A stretch of DNA of 64,000 nucleotides from the NCBI GenBank assembly GCA_003149555.1, contig QCWE01000001.1:398546-462545 (forward strand). The letters run 5' to 3'. Below are positions 28,074 through 36,321 of the stretch, one piece after another. Position 1 is the first letter of the stretch, and each line of letters begins with the position of its first letter. This DNA is from Candidatus Aquiluna sp. XM-24bin5. Lineage in GTDB: Bacteria; Actinomycetota; Actinomycetia; Actinomycetales; Microbacteriaceae. The translations under genes were made by a program, and so were the position numbers. The notes below the pieces were generated by a model. It was not told the DNA's origin and made no database searches. It saw only the letters and a list, made by a program, of their open reading frames with translations.

Positions 28074-28778
28074 ATGGAACTTAGATTTGTCAACCGAGAG
28101 AGTGACTTCCTAGTCTTTGAGACCAGCGATGGCGAGAAGCTCCGAGCCCTCATAGACGACCAGCTGCGCGAAGCTATCAGGAATACGCAGCAGCTCGGAA
28201 GCTCCGGAATCTCACCAAAGGATGTTCAGAATCGCATCCGCCAAGGTGAATCCGTAGAGCAAGTTGCCACAGATCTTGGGGTTCCAGAAACCACTATCGA
28301 ACCATTCGCAGCGCCCATCATTGACGAGCTGAATTACATTCTTGAAGCTGCACTGGCAACTGAGGTAAACGACGGCAGCAACATGCTTCCTTTCTCCCAG
28401 CTGATCGGCGAGGAAAGCCCGGGCGCCACCTTCGCTATCAGAAGAGAGGATGACAAGTGGATAGTTACTGTTTCTGGATCAAAGCAGATGCAGTGGCACT
28501 TTGATAACAAGAGCCGTCACTTGGAGCCGATGGACACAAACGCCTCCACCGTTGCAAAGGTTCACGCAAACCGCGACATCGTCACATCCACGATCGCCGT
28601 GGTTGAAGAGGCCTCAGAGCCAGAGGCCGAGGCAAGTGTTCACGATCTTGTTGAGGAGCTACGTTCAAGGCGCAACAAGGAGCCAATCAAACCCGCCACA
28701 GCGAAGGGGCGTGCGTCACTCCCCAGCTGGGATGAGATAGTCCTAGGCACATCGAACTCAGAGCCCGAAGCGCAGTAG
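28074..28778 (+). CDS. sepH: Septation protein SepH
   Basis: 234-residue actinobacterial cell division protein. SepH binds FtsZ and stimulates its assembly. The N-terminal DUF3071 domain (MELRFVNRESDFLVFETSDG, then a helix-turn-helix segment SPKDVQNRIRQGESVEQVATDLGV) is intact, followed by the conserved PFAAPIIDELNYILEAAL; the C-terminal half is acidic and less conserved, with a conserved basic/WDEIV terminus. I chose ATG at 28074 because GAAGGAGA stands just before it; an upstream GTG at 28044 in the same frame has none. The 3' end overlaps the convergent phosphatase gene by 21 bases. Confidence 0.9.
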   Translation: MELRFVNRESDFLVFETSDGEKLRALIDDQLREAIRNTQQLGSSGISPKDVQNRIRQGESVEQVATDLGVPETTIEPFAAPIIDELNYILEAALATEVNDGSNMLPFSQLIGEESPGATFAIRREDDKWIVTVSGSKQMQWHFDNKSRHLEPMDTNASTVAKVHANRDIVTSTIAVVEEASEPEAEASVHDLVEELRSRRNKEPIKPATAKGRASLPSWDEIVLGTSNSEPEAQ

Positions 28779-29876
28779 CGGGATTCGCATCTCGGCCGCT
28801 GAAATCGAGCCGTGGTGAGCGACCATGTCAAAGGCCCGCTGTTTTGAAAATCCTGTGTGATACAACGTGAAGTTCGATCTTGCTTGCAAGATGACCTCAG
28901 GCATGCGGTTGGTGGCCTCCTCCCCCACATCTCCAAACCAGCCAGCCCGAATCAAATCTGACGCACGGTGGGCATGAAGTGCATAGGAGAGAGGCTGGAG
29001 ATTCTGAATGAGCTCGTCGACCGCGGAATCATCGGACAGGTAAATGTAGCTACTTCGCGTATCGCCACCAAAAAACTCGAGCCCGAAGTCCAGGTAGTCA
29101 TCCAAGACCAGCTGTCTATCCTTCTCTGTCTCTATCATCCCGTGATCCGAGGTGACAATTAGCCCGCTGCCTGGGCCCATTGCTTGAGAGAGTCGTTGGA
29201 GTCCAGCCCCTACCTCTTCTAGGAGCGCAGCCCATCCCGGCGAGGACCAGCCGAACTTGTGTCCATACTTGTCTAGCTCTGGAAAGTAGAGATAGCTCAA
29301 GGAACTAGCTCTCGACCCAAAAACCTCAATGGCTCGATCGATTCTGGCTGAGATTGCGTCAGCGCCAAGGAACTCTGCGCCGCGCATCGTTGCGAGGCTA
29401 TATGGTGTTGAGCGATACTCTTCAGCGGCAATTACGTTGACGTGAATACCCGCCTCTGCGCCCCGTTCGGCAACTGTTTGATGTGGTTGCCAAATGAGTG
29501 GATCGGTTCGTTCGTTCCATCCAACAAGAAGATTTATGCGCTCGTCGTGGTGCCTATCCCAAACCTGATGTCCGATCAGGCCGTGCGCCCCGGGCATTAA
29601 GCCAGTTGCAAAGCTTCCAATGTTTGCACTCGTGGTTGCCGGGTAGGAGCAATAGGTGATGGTGCTGGGACCAAGGGCGTTTGCGAGGAAAGGTGCGTGG
29701 CCTGCTCTTTGCTTAAGTTGCTCTGCTCCGAGTCCATCCACCACTGCCACAATGATGTTTTGCCTGGGCGGAAGTCCCAGTTTGTTGGGGCGTCCACAGA
29801 CTGCTTCCAAGGCTGAGGAGAACACGTGTGAAATAGAACCGAAACCCCTAGGCGGTGCGGGTAGAGTCGGATTCAC
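28758..29876 (-). CDS. Alkaline phosphatase superfamily phosphodiesterase (nucleotide pyrophosphatase type)
   Basis: 372-residue metalloenzyme of the type I phosphodiesterase/nucleotide pyrophosphatase fold. The metal and nucleophile sites are visible: IIVAVVDGLGAEQLKQR (first Asp), the Thr/Ser nucleophile region YPATTSANIGSFATGLMPGAHGL, the metal ligands in FPELDKYGHKFGW and VTSDHGMIE. No signal peptide or membrane segment is seen, so it is likely cytoplasmic. Substrate cannot be given; the family cleaves nucleotide or phospho-ester bonds. It is a regular neighbour of sepH in actinobacteria. GTG at 29876 is preferred because open reading further upstream runs antisense into parC. Convergent overlap with sepH is 21 bases. 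Confidence 0.84.
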   Translation of the reverse strand: MNPTLPAPPRGFGSISHVFSSALEAVCGRPNKLGLPPRQNIIVAVVDGLGAEQLKQRAGHAPFLANALGPSTITYCSYPATTSANIGSFATGLMPGAHGLIGHQVWDRHHDERINLLVGWNERTDPLIWQPHQTVAERGAEAGIHVNVIAAEEYRSTPYSLATMRGAEFLGADAISARIDRAIEVFGSRASSLSYLYFPELDKYGHKFGWSSPGWAALLEEVGAGLQRLSQAMGPGSGLIVTSDHGMIETEKDRQLVLDDYLDFGLEFFGGDTRSSYIYLSDDSAVDELIQNLQPLSYALHAHRASDLIRAGWFGDVGEEATNRMPEVILQARSNFTLYHTGFSKQRAFDMVAHHGSISAAEMRIPLLRFGL

Positions 29877-29903
29877 CCGCCAAGTTTCGCACAGCAAGGA
29901 CCA

Positions 29904-32234
29904 ATGGACAAAAGCACAGAGCGCATCGTAGACATCGATGTCGCAAGCGAAATGCGGGAGTCTTTTCTTGAGTACTCCTACTCGGTCATCTATTCGAGAG
30001 CGCTTCCGGATGCCCGCGATGGCCTCAAGCCAGTGCAGAGACGCATCATCTTTCAGATGGGTGAAATGGGGCTCAGGCCGGATCGTGGACACGTAAAGTC
30101 CGCTCGTGTCACAGGGGAAGTAATGGGCAAGCTCCACCCCCACGGGGATGGAGCCATTTATGACGCCCTTGTGCGGATGTCTCAAGCATTTACGTTGAGG
30201 CTTCCGCTGATTGACGGTCACGGCAACTTCGGATCACTCGATGACGGTCCCGCAGCAGCTCGCTACACCGAGGCAAGGCTGACCGCAGCCGCAACCGCCC
30301 TCAACGAATCACTGGACGAAGACGTGGTTGATTTTCTTCCCAACTACGACGCCCAACTCACAGAGCCTGAGGTGCTACCCGCGGCCTTTCCAAATCTCTT
30401 GGTAAACGGTGCCAGCGGTATCGCTGTTGGTATGGCCACAAACATGCCACCCCACAACCTAGGCGAGGTCGTCGCAGCGCTTCAGAAGCTGATTAGGAAT
30501 CCAGAAATCAAGACTCAAGATTTGATGAAAGCAGTACCTGGACCCGATCTTCCAACTGGCGGAGTAATCCTCGCGGGAGAAGCCTTGAATGACGCTTACG
30601 AGACCGGTAAAGGCACGTTCAGAATTAGAGCCAAGCTGACAGTGGAACAGGTTGCCCCGCGAAGAACTGGGCTAGTAGTTACTGAGTTGCCCTACCTGGT
30701 CGGTCCAGAGAGGGTAATTGAAAAGATTAGGGACGCGGTAAACGCAAAGAAGCTGGAAGGCATACACAACGTCGTAGACCTTACCGATCGAGACAACGGG
30801 CTGAAGCTCGTAATCGAGCTAAAGAGTGGTATCAACCCCGACTCAGTTATCGAAGCGCTTTACCGTCTGACACCTCTGGAGGAGTCCTTCGGTATCAACA
30901 ATGTCGCGCTCGTTGGCGGTAGGCCAAAGCAAATGGGTTTCAAAGAGCTGCTTGAGGTTTACCTGGCCCACCGATTAGATGTCACAACGAGGAGAAGTCA
31001 GAACAGGCTCGATAAGCGAAAGGCCCGACTCCACCTAATCGAAGGCCTTCAGCTTGCAGTTCTAAACATAGATGAGGTCATTGAGGTAATTCGCACTTCC
31101 GATACCGCAGATGATGCCAAATCACGCCTAAAAACAATCTTTGACCTCAGCGAGCTCCAGGCTGAATACATCCTCGAGCTCAGACTGAGAAGGTTGACAA
31201 AGTTCAGCTTGCTCGAGCTAGAGCAAGAGTCAGATGAATTGCGGCGCGAGATTGAGAGACTCCAAGAACTATTGACGAACGAAGAGCTGCTTCGGGAGAC
31301 GGTATCTAACGAGCTAGCTGCTGTTGTGAAGCTCTTCGGTACCCCTCGAAGGTCTCAGATCATTGATGCAAGTGGCATGGAAGTTAGCCGAAAGCCAGTT
31401 CAAGTGACAGAGCTGGAGGACAGTGAAACTGTTGTTGTCTTCTCCCCTACTGGCGCGGTTTTCAGAACGGCCGGGCAGATTGAATCATCTGGACTGACGA
31501 CCAGCCTTCGAAGTGATGTCGGGTTCGTCGTCGAAGATGGGACGGCAATCCAGGTTCATGTGGCAGACCTGCCCCAGGGTTCTGGGTTGGATACGGGCGT
31601 GGACGCTGAGGCCTTTTTGGGCACTAATCAGCGCGTCGTGGGTCTCATCGATTGGAGCTCTGGAAAGAACTATGCCGTTGGGACTAAGCAAGGAGTAGTA
31701 AAGCGCTTTGTGAGCCAGCTCCCCGACAAGCATGAAGTGGCCGTCATCTCTCTGAAAGAAGGCGACAGCGTAATTGGGGTATCGGAGTGCAGCGATGACA
31801 GTGATTTAGTATTCGTTTCCGACGCTGCCAATTTGCTGACCTTCCCCGCCAAGGCCGTGAGGCCACAAGGTCTTGCTGCCTCCGGAATGGCTGGGATTAA
31901 GCTTGGATCGAGCCAGGTAATCTTCTTTGGCGCCGCTTCGAAAGGTGACTTAGTTCTCACCGCAGCAAACGACTCCCAGGCCCTTGGGGCGACAGACCCT
32001 GGTAGCTGCAAACTCACTCCACTAACGGAGTTTCCGTCTAAGGGTCGAGGGTCAATGGGGGTTCGCTGCCATAAGTTCCTCAAGGCCGAGAACCAGCTTT
32101 ACTTTGCGTCTGTTGTCTCCGCACAGCCGAGGGCGTTTGATGCGGGAGGCCAAGAACTTGAGCTGACAAGCGAATTAGCAAAACGAGATGCAAGCGGCTC
32201 AGCATCGCCTGGATACATCCAGGGAGCAATCTAG
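29904..32234 (+). CDS. parC: DNA topoisomerase IV subunit A (type IIA, ParC)
   Basis: 776-residue DNA-cleaving subunit of topoisomerase IV, which decatenates daughter chromosomes. The catalytic Tyr is Y121 in AAARYTEARL; the preceding GHGNFGSLDDGP marks the ParC subfamily rather than GyrA. Domains: winged helix (30-150), tower, coiled-coil (about 430-480) and a C-terminal beta-pinwheel made of several repeats (from about 500). Residue 83 (E. coli GyrA numbering happens to match) is Gly where fluoroquinolone-sensitive enzymes often have Ser. ATG at 29904 has AAGGA four bases upstream. Tail-to-tail with parE, overlapping by 4 bases. Confidence 0.93.
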   Translation: MDKSTERIVDIDVASEMRESFLEYSYSVIYSRALPDARDGLKPVQRRIIFQMGEMGLRPDRGHVKSARVTGEVMGKLHPHGDGAIYDALVRMSQAFTLRLPLIDGHGNFGSLDDGPAAARYTEARLTAAATALNESLDEDVVDFLPNYDAQLTEPEVLPAAFPNLLVNGASGIAVGMATNMPPHNLGEVVAALQKLIRNPEIKTQDLMKAVPGPDLPTGGVILAGEALNDAYETGKGTFRIRAKLTVEQVAPRRTGLVVTELPYLVGPERVIEKIRDAVNAKKLEGIHNVVDLTDRDNGLKLVIELKSGINPDSVIEALYRLTPLEESFGINNVALVGGRPKQMGFKELLEVYLAHRLDVTTRRSQNRLDKRKARLHLIEGLQLAVLNIDEVIEVIRTSDTADDAKSRLKTIFDLSELQAEYILELRLRRLTKFSLLELEQESDELRREIERLQELLTNEELLRETVSNELAAVVKLFGTPRRSQIIDASGMEVSRKPVQVTELEDSETVVVFSPTGAVFRTAGQIESSGLTTSLRSDVGFVVEDGTAIQVHVADLPQGSGLDTGVDAEAFLGTNQRVVGLIDWSSGKNYAVGTKQGVVKRFVSQLPDKHEVAVISLKEGDSVIGVSECSDDSDLVFVSDAANLLTFPAKAVRPQGLAASGMAGIKLGSSQVIFFGAASKGDLVLTAANDSQALGATDPGSCKLTPLTEFPSKGRGSMGVRCHKFLKAENQLYFASVVSAQPRAFDAGGQELELTSELAKRDASGSASPGYIQGAI

Positions 32235-34285
32235 GCGTCGATTCTCTCCCTATCAAACTCATCAGCCGAGCCAACGATGAACTCTCTTCGCGGCGCGACC
32301 TCGTTGCCCATCAGGAGCTCAAAGATTTGATCTGAGGCTGCTGCATCTTGCGCTGTGATGCGTCTCAACAGGCGGTGGGAAGGGTTCATGGTCGTTTCGG
32401 CGAGTTGATCAGCGTCCATTTCTCCGAGGCCCTTGTAGCGCTGGATGGGCTGCTGGTAGGACTTACCGCGCTTATCAAGGTCTCTTAGCAAATCATTTAG
32501 CTCGGCCTGGGAGTAGGTGTAAATCGTTTCCTTGTTCTTGCCGGTGCCGACGACGACTCTGTGCAGCGGCGGCACTGCGGCGTAGACCCGGCCTGCCTCA
32601 ACCAAAGGCCTCATGTAGCGGAAAAATAGGGTTAGAAGAAGCGTTCGGATGTGTGCCCCGTCAACGTCCGCATCACTCATCAAAATGATCTTTTCGTACC
32701 GAACATTCTCAAGTTCAAATGTCCTGCCCGAGCCAGCTCCGAGCACCTGGATGATTGCGGCACACTCTGCATTGGAAAGCATGTCTGCCATTGAGGCCTT
32801 TTGGACGTTCAGGATTTTGCCCCTGATTGGTAACAGGGCTTGAAATGCACTATCCCGGGCGAGCTTGGCAGTGCCAAGGGCACTATCACCCTCAACAATG
32901 AAGAGCTCGGAGCCCTCTGTTGCTGTGGCTCGACAATCAACGAGCTTTGACGGCAGCGAACTGGATTCCAAGGCATTCTTGCGTCTTTGAGTGTCTTTCA
33001 GTGTTCTGGCACTGATCCTCGTCTTGGCCTCACCGACAACACGCCCAAGGAGTTTCTCGGACTCCGCTCTGGTGCCCCTGATTTTCCCGGCCAGGAAGTC
33101 ATCAAAGTACTCAGTGATTGCACTCGAGACAATGTTCTTGATTGCTGGTGTGCCCAGAGTCTCTTTGGTTTGCCCTTCAAATTGAGGCTCAGGGAAGCTC
33201 ACTGTTACAACTGCCGTGAGGCCCGTTAGCACGTCATCCTTTTCTATCTTTAGGCCGGTGGCCTTGAACTTTCTGGCAGAAGCTTCGATTGCCGCTCTGA
33301 AGCTTTTTGTCAGGCCCTGCTCGAAGCCGGTCAGGTGAGTGCCACCTTTCGGAGTAGCGATGATATTTACGAACGACCTGACCTGGGTATCAAATCCATT
33401 TCCCCACCTAAGAGCAATGTCCACTTTGCATTCCCGCTCAACCAGCTTCGACTCCATGGTTCCGCTTTTCTCATTCAGTACCGGAACGGTTTCTGAGAAG
33501 GTTGCGCTCTTGGTTATCTGTTTCGTCGGAATCAACTCAGCGTCTGGAGCGAGGTGCGCCACGTACTCAGTGATGCCGCCGGCAAAGTTGAATGAGTAAC
33601 CCTCCCCTTCAGCACCCTTTGCGCTCAGAGTTAGCCCGGGTACGAGAAAGGCGGTTTGCCGCAGTCTGCTCTCAAGATCTTCGATTGAAAATTCTGCGGC
33701 CGGTTCAAAGATTTGCCGGTCCGGCCAGTATTTGACCCTGGTACCAGTTATGCCCTTGGCGACTTTGCCGACCACGGCAAGCTCGCTCTTTTTCGTAAAT
33801 GGTTCGAATGGAGCATCTGGCCCATCACCCGAAAATACGCCTGGCTCCCCTCGCCTAAATGACATTCGATGCGTTTTGCCACCCCGGTCAACCTCAACAT
33901 CCAACCGGGCGCTAAGGGCATTTACAACCGATGCTCCGACACCATGTAACCCTCCAGATGATGTGTAGGAGCCGCCGCCAAACTTGCCACCTGCGTGAAG
34001 TTTCGTGAATACGACCTCAACACCTGTAAGGCCCGTCTTAGGTTCGACATCAACAGGTATTCCTCTCCCGTGGTCGGCAACGGCAATGGCACCATCTTCA
34101 AATTGCTCAACCTCAATAGAGTGTCCATGCCCAGCAAGTGCCTCGTCGACTGAGTTGTCGATGATTTCCCAAAGACAGTGCATCAATCCACGGCCGTCGG
34201 TTGAACCTATGTACATGCCCGGTCGCTTACGAACCGCCTCGAGGCCCTCGAGGACTGATAGGTGATGGGCTAAGTAGGTTTCCAC
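32231..34285 (-). CDS. parE: DNA topoisomerase IV subunit B (ParE)
   Basis: 684-residue ATPase subunit. GHKL ATP-binding domain with LEGLEAVRKRPGMYIGST, WEIIDNSVDEALAGH (Asn and Asp ligands) and GGLHGVGASVVNALS; transducer domain; and TOPRIM domain with FIVEGDSALGTAKLARD and ILMSDADVDGAHIRTLLLT for Mg2+. C-terminus has YKGLGEMDADQLAETTMNP, the link to ParC. Partner of the convergent parC. Start is a GTG at 34285, with a -10 box at the right distance (6 bases) for leaderless transcription, and no ribosome binding site. Confidence 0.95.
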   Translation of the reverse strand: METYLAHHLSVLEGLEAVRKRPGMYIGSTDGRGLMHCLWEIIDNSVDEALAGHGHSIEVEQFEDGAIAVADHGRGIPVDVEPKTGLTGVEVVFTKLHAGGKFGGGSYTSSGGLHGVGASVVNALSARLDVEVDRGGKTHRMSFRRGEPGVFSGDGPDAPFEPFTKKSELAVVGKVAKGITGTRVKYWPDRQIFEPAAEFSIEDLESRLRQTAFLVPGLTLSAKGAEGEGYSFNFAGGITEYVAHLAPDAELIPTKQITKSATFSETVPVLNEKSGTMESKLVERECKVDIALRWGNGFDTQVRSFVNIIATPKGGTHLTGFEQGLTKSFRAAIEASARKFKATGLKIEKDDVLTGLTAVVTVSFPEPQFEGQTKETLGTPAIKNIVSSAITEYFDDFLAGKIRGTRAESEKLLGRVVGEAKTRISARTLKDTQRRKNALESSSLPSKLVDCRATATEGSELFIVEGDSALGTAKLARDSAFQALLPIRGKILNVQKASMADMLSNAECAAIIQVLGAGSGRTFELENVRYEKIILMSDADVDGAHIRTLLLTLFFRYMRPLVEAGRVYAAVPPLHRVVVGTGKNKETIYTYSQAELNDLLRDLDKRGKSYQQPIQRYKGLGEMDADQLAETTMNPSHRLLRRITAQDAAASDQIFELLMGNEVAPRREFIVGSADEFDRERIDA

Positions 34286-34291
34286 GTCGAA

Positions 34292-34297
34292 AGAATA
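34292..34297 (-). promoter_or_regulatory. -10 box placed for leaderless transcription of parE
   Basis: TATTCT on the minus strand, six bases before the parE GTG. No purine-rich ribosome binding site lies in between. Confidence 0.45.
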
Positions 34298-34382
34298 GAG
34301 CGCCGATCTCTCAGTACTTAGCTGCCACTTCGCAGTTAGCGAAACAAGGGTGATAAGCGGATTATTTGTCGAAGCCGAAGGT

Positions 34383-34388
34383 TATAGT
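34383..34388 (+). promoter_or_regulatory. -10 box placed for leaderless transcription of the DUF7455 gene
   Basis: TATAGT, 5 of 6 to consensus, seven bases before the ATG at 34396. This is one of the clearest cases in the window. Confidence 0.55.
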
Positions 34389-34395
34389 TCATCAA

Positions 34396-34593
34396 ATGGA
34401 AGAGACACGCGAACTACCCAACCTGCTGGCAACCGATCGCTGCGACGTTTGTGAAGCGCAGGCTTACATTCGTGTGGAGCTTGAGTCGGGGCAGCTGCTG
34501 TTCTGCGCCCACCACGGCAAGGCCAACAAGGAAAAGCTCGAGCCGCTTGTGATCAACTGGCACGACCAGTCTGAAGAACTTAACCGGCGCTAA
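34396..34593 (+). CDS. DUF7455 small actinobacterial protein with a CxxC/CxHH metal site
   Basis: 65-residue protein with the family core ATDRCDVCEAQAYIRVELES and LLFCAHHGKANK. Two Cys of the CDVC knuckle plus Cys and His of FCAHH look like a zinc site. The family sits near parE and the sigma factor genes in many actinobacteria; its role is not known. I chose the ATG at 34396, seven bases behind a -10 box; a TTG at 34366 in frame would precede that box. The end overlaps the convergent GatD-like gene by 14 bases. Confidence 0.85.
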   Translation: MEETRELPNLLATDRCDVCEAQAYIRVELESGQLLFCAHHGKANKEKLEPLVINWHDQSEELNRR

Positions 34594-35119
34594 TTTCTCT
34601 AATCTTTTCGATCCACTCGAGCTTTACAGGATCTAGCTCGCTCTGGACTCCAAGACCTCTCAGGAGATCGCTCAGGTAGCTCGGGTTCTTCGCTAGAAAT
34701 GGCCCAAACAGGCTTGTAGCAACGAACAGACCCTTTCGGTGCACAATAGGCAAATCGAGTTCAGTGTTTCTGTACCCAAAGTACTCACCCGACACAAACT
34801 CACTCTTTCTGGGCATCTTCTCTGCAGTTAGCCCTAACTCTGACGCAAAGAACTCGTAGCTAGAGCCGGCCAAAAGGGTTGGATGTCCCGCGCTCATACG
34901 ATTCCGCACTGAAGGCAATAGTCCGCGAAGCTCCTCGGCATAATGGCGCATGGCAGCCCGCGAAGCATCGCCAATCAGGACGAACTCAGCAGCTTCAACC
35001 GTCTTGGACTTGCCGTGCTTGACGCCTGCGCGTTCCAGTTCGAAACGCAGAACTTCAATGTTCCCCTGATCTCCGTTGTTATCGAAGTGTTCGGGGTGAA
35101 ACGTAAACAACTTAATCAC
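34580..35119 (-). CDS. GatD-like glutamine amidotransferase homologue lacking catalytic Cys and His
   Basis: 179 residues, against about 240 in functional GatD. The opening KLFTFHPEHFDNNGDQGNIE and VLRFELERAGV align with the GatD start, where the protein binds MurT, and SLFGPFLAKNPSYLSDLL aligns with the GatD terminus around its catalytic His. But the nucleophile elbow that should read like ICGGYQFLG is LLAGSSYEFFA, with Ala84 in the Cys position, and the YLHGP motif is SLFGP, with Phe138 in the His position. The protein has no Cys at all. The frame is intact, with ordinary codon use and a 4-base overlap with the MurT-like gene, so it looks maintained rather than decayed. Family assignment is from motif alignment by eye; the function is unknown, plausibly a structural partner of the MurT-like protein. 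Confidence 0.8.
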   Translation of the reverse strand: MIKLFTFHPEHFDNNGDQGNIEVLRFELERAGVKHGKSKTVEAAEFVLIGDASRAAMRHYAEELRGLLPSVRNRMSAGHPTLLAGSSYEFFASELGLTAEKMPRKSEFVSGEYFGYRNTELDLPIVHRKGLFVATSLFGPFLAKNPSYLSDLLRGLGVQSELDPVKLEWIEKIREISAG

Positions 35120-36321
35120 TTAGCCAACCCCGCTTGCCTTCTAAACCGCCGCATAGAATCTGCGCTAAACAAAATTGTGGGAAGCTCACCACGCAGGCTC
35201 ATAAACGCAGACTTCGCCTCGGCGACATCAGGGATAACCCTGCCAACTTCAACTCCGGCATAGCTGAGGCGCAATGCAAGGTCAAAAGCGTTGAAACCAG
35301 ACACAATGTCTACTTTGCCTACGGAGCTGAAGTCAACCGTCCAAAGCCAACTTGGATCGTGAATGTCAGAACCTGCCATAAACATCAGCGGACTATTCGA
35401 AGGTCCAAGCTCATCCACATTGAGCTGAAAGCTCGTGGGGTTCTGAACCAGTCGCAGATTAACCTCGATGCCATCCAGAGAGGTCAACTCATTGCGGGCG
35501 AACACCCCGCTAACTGAATCAATCGTTTGCTGAGTCTTAGCCATGTCCAGTTCAACGAGCCTGGCCGAAGCAGAAATCGCTAAGGCGGTATTCAAAGCAT
35601 GAGGAATGTTTTGATCCTTCAGGGCAACGGGTCCAAGTGCTGTGCTTAGAGAAAGTTCTTTCTTGCCCCCAACTAACCACGCATCTTCGATAGCTGGTGG
35701 CGAATCAAACCTGAGCGCATACTTAGGAGCCTCGGAAGAGCCCTTCAACTCCGTGCTGAGGTCCACGGCACCTGAAACGTTCTGCAGTGCCATGCTGCGC
35801 AGGTTTGGATCGTGGGCATTGAGCACCACCTGCTTTGCAGAGATTGCCAAGTTTTCTAGCTTCTCGATAACAAAGTCAGGGTCCACAAATCTATCCAGTT
35901 GATCGCTTAGCACGTTTGTTAAAACGACCAGACGGGGCTTGAGGTCGCCAACCAGGGCTGAACCGTGACCCTCATCAACCTCTAAGACAGCGATGTCATA
36001 GTTCAGGCGACCGAAGAGGTCACCTTCTTTCAGGACTGCGGATACCAGACCCTGCTTGATGTTGGCGGTAGAGGGGTTGGTAAATACTTTCTTGCCATGG
36101 GCCTCTAGAAGCTGCACCAGAGTGTGGGTCGTCGAAGACTTGCCAGCGCTTCCTGTGACCAACACAACACCCTCAGGTAGGGTCCTGAGCGCATTTGACA
36201 GCAACCTTGGTTGGATTGCTCCGGCAATCAGCCCTGGTAACGCACTTCCCCCGCCCCTTCGGATAAGGCGAAGTAGAAACCGGAGTGATTTCCCCAGCGA
36301 AACAGCCAGGAGGGAAAGCAT
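35116..36321 (-). CDS. MurT-like Mur ligase family protein without the zinc ribbon
   Basis: 401-residue Mur ligase homologue. It has the ATP P-loop VLVTGSAGKSSTTHTLV (residues 53-69), AVLEVDEG (Mg2+ Glu), VLTNVLSDQLDRF, and VVLNAHDPNL, in the MurT order, and the C-terminal DUF1727-type domain with MAGSDIHDPSWLWTVDF. In MurT of Firmicutes a four-Cys zinc ribbon is inserted after the LNADDP motif; here that region (about 178-215) is Cys-free, and the protein has no Cys anywhere. The GE of DRYGE is VD. MurT with GatD amidates the D-Glu of lipid II. This pair cannot use glutamine as canonical GatD does, so the acceptor amine may differ. ATG at 36321 directly follows the sigA stop (TAAATG). Confidence 0.85.
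   Translation of the reverse strand: MLSLLAVSLGKSLRFLLRLIRRGGGSALPGLIAGAIQPRLLSNALRTLPEGVVLVTGSAGKSSTTHTLVQLLEAHGKKVFTNPSTANIKQGLVSAVLKEGDLFGRLNYDIAVLEVDEGHGSALVGDLKPRLVVLTNVLSDQLDRFVDPDFVIEKLENLAISAKQVVLNAHDPNLRSMALQNVSGAVDLSTELKGSSEAPKYALRFDSPPAIEDAWLVGGKKELSLSTALGPVALKDQNIPHALNTALAISASARLVELDMAKTQQTIDSVSGVFARNELTSLDGIEVNLRLVQNPTSFQLNVDELGPSNSPLMFMAGSDIHDPSWLWTVDFSSVGKVDIVSGFNAFDLALRLSYAGVEVGRVIPDVAEAKSAFMSLRGELPTILFSADSMRRFRRQAGLAK

Noticed and set aside
29877..30221. Upstream extension of the phosphatase reading frame across the parC start
   Set aside because: The extra 115 codons lie antisense to the conserved parC N-terminus and have no family similarity; the phosphatase fold begins after GTG 29876.
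34580..35119. GatD-like gene as a simple pseudogene
   Set aside because: The frame is open from a coupled ATG to a stop, codon use looks normal and both ends retain family motifs; loss of catalytic residues without stop codons or frameshifts suggests retention.
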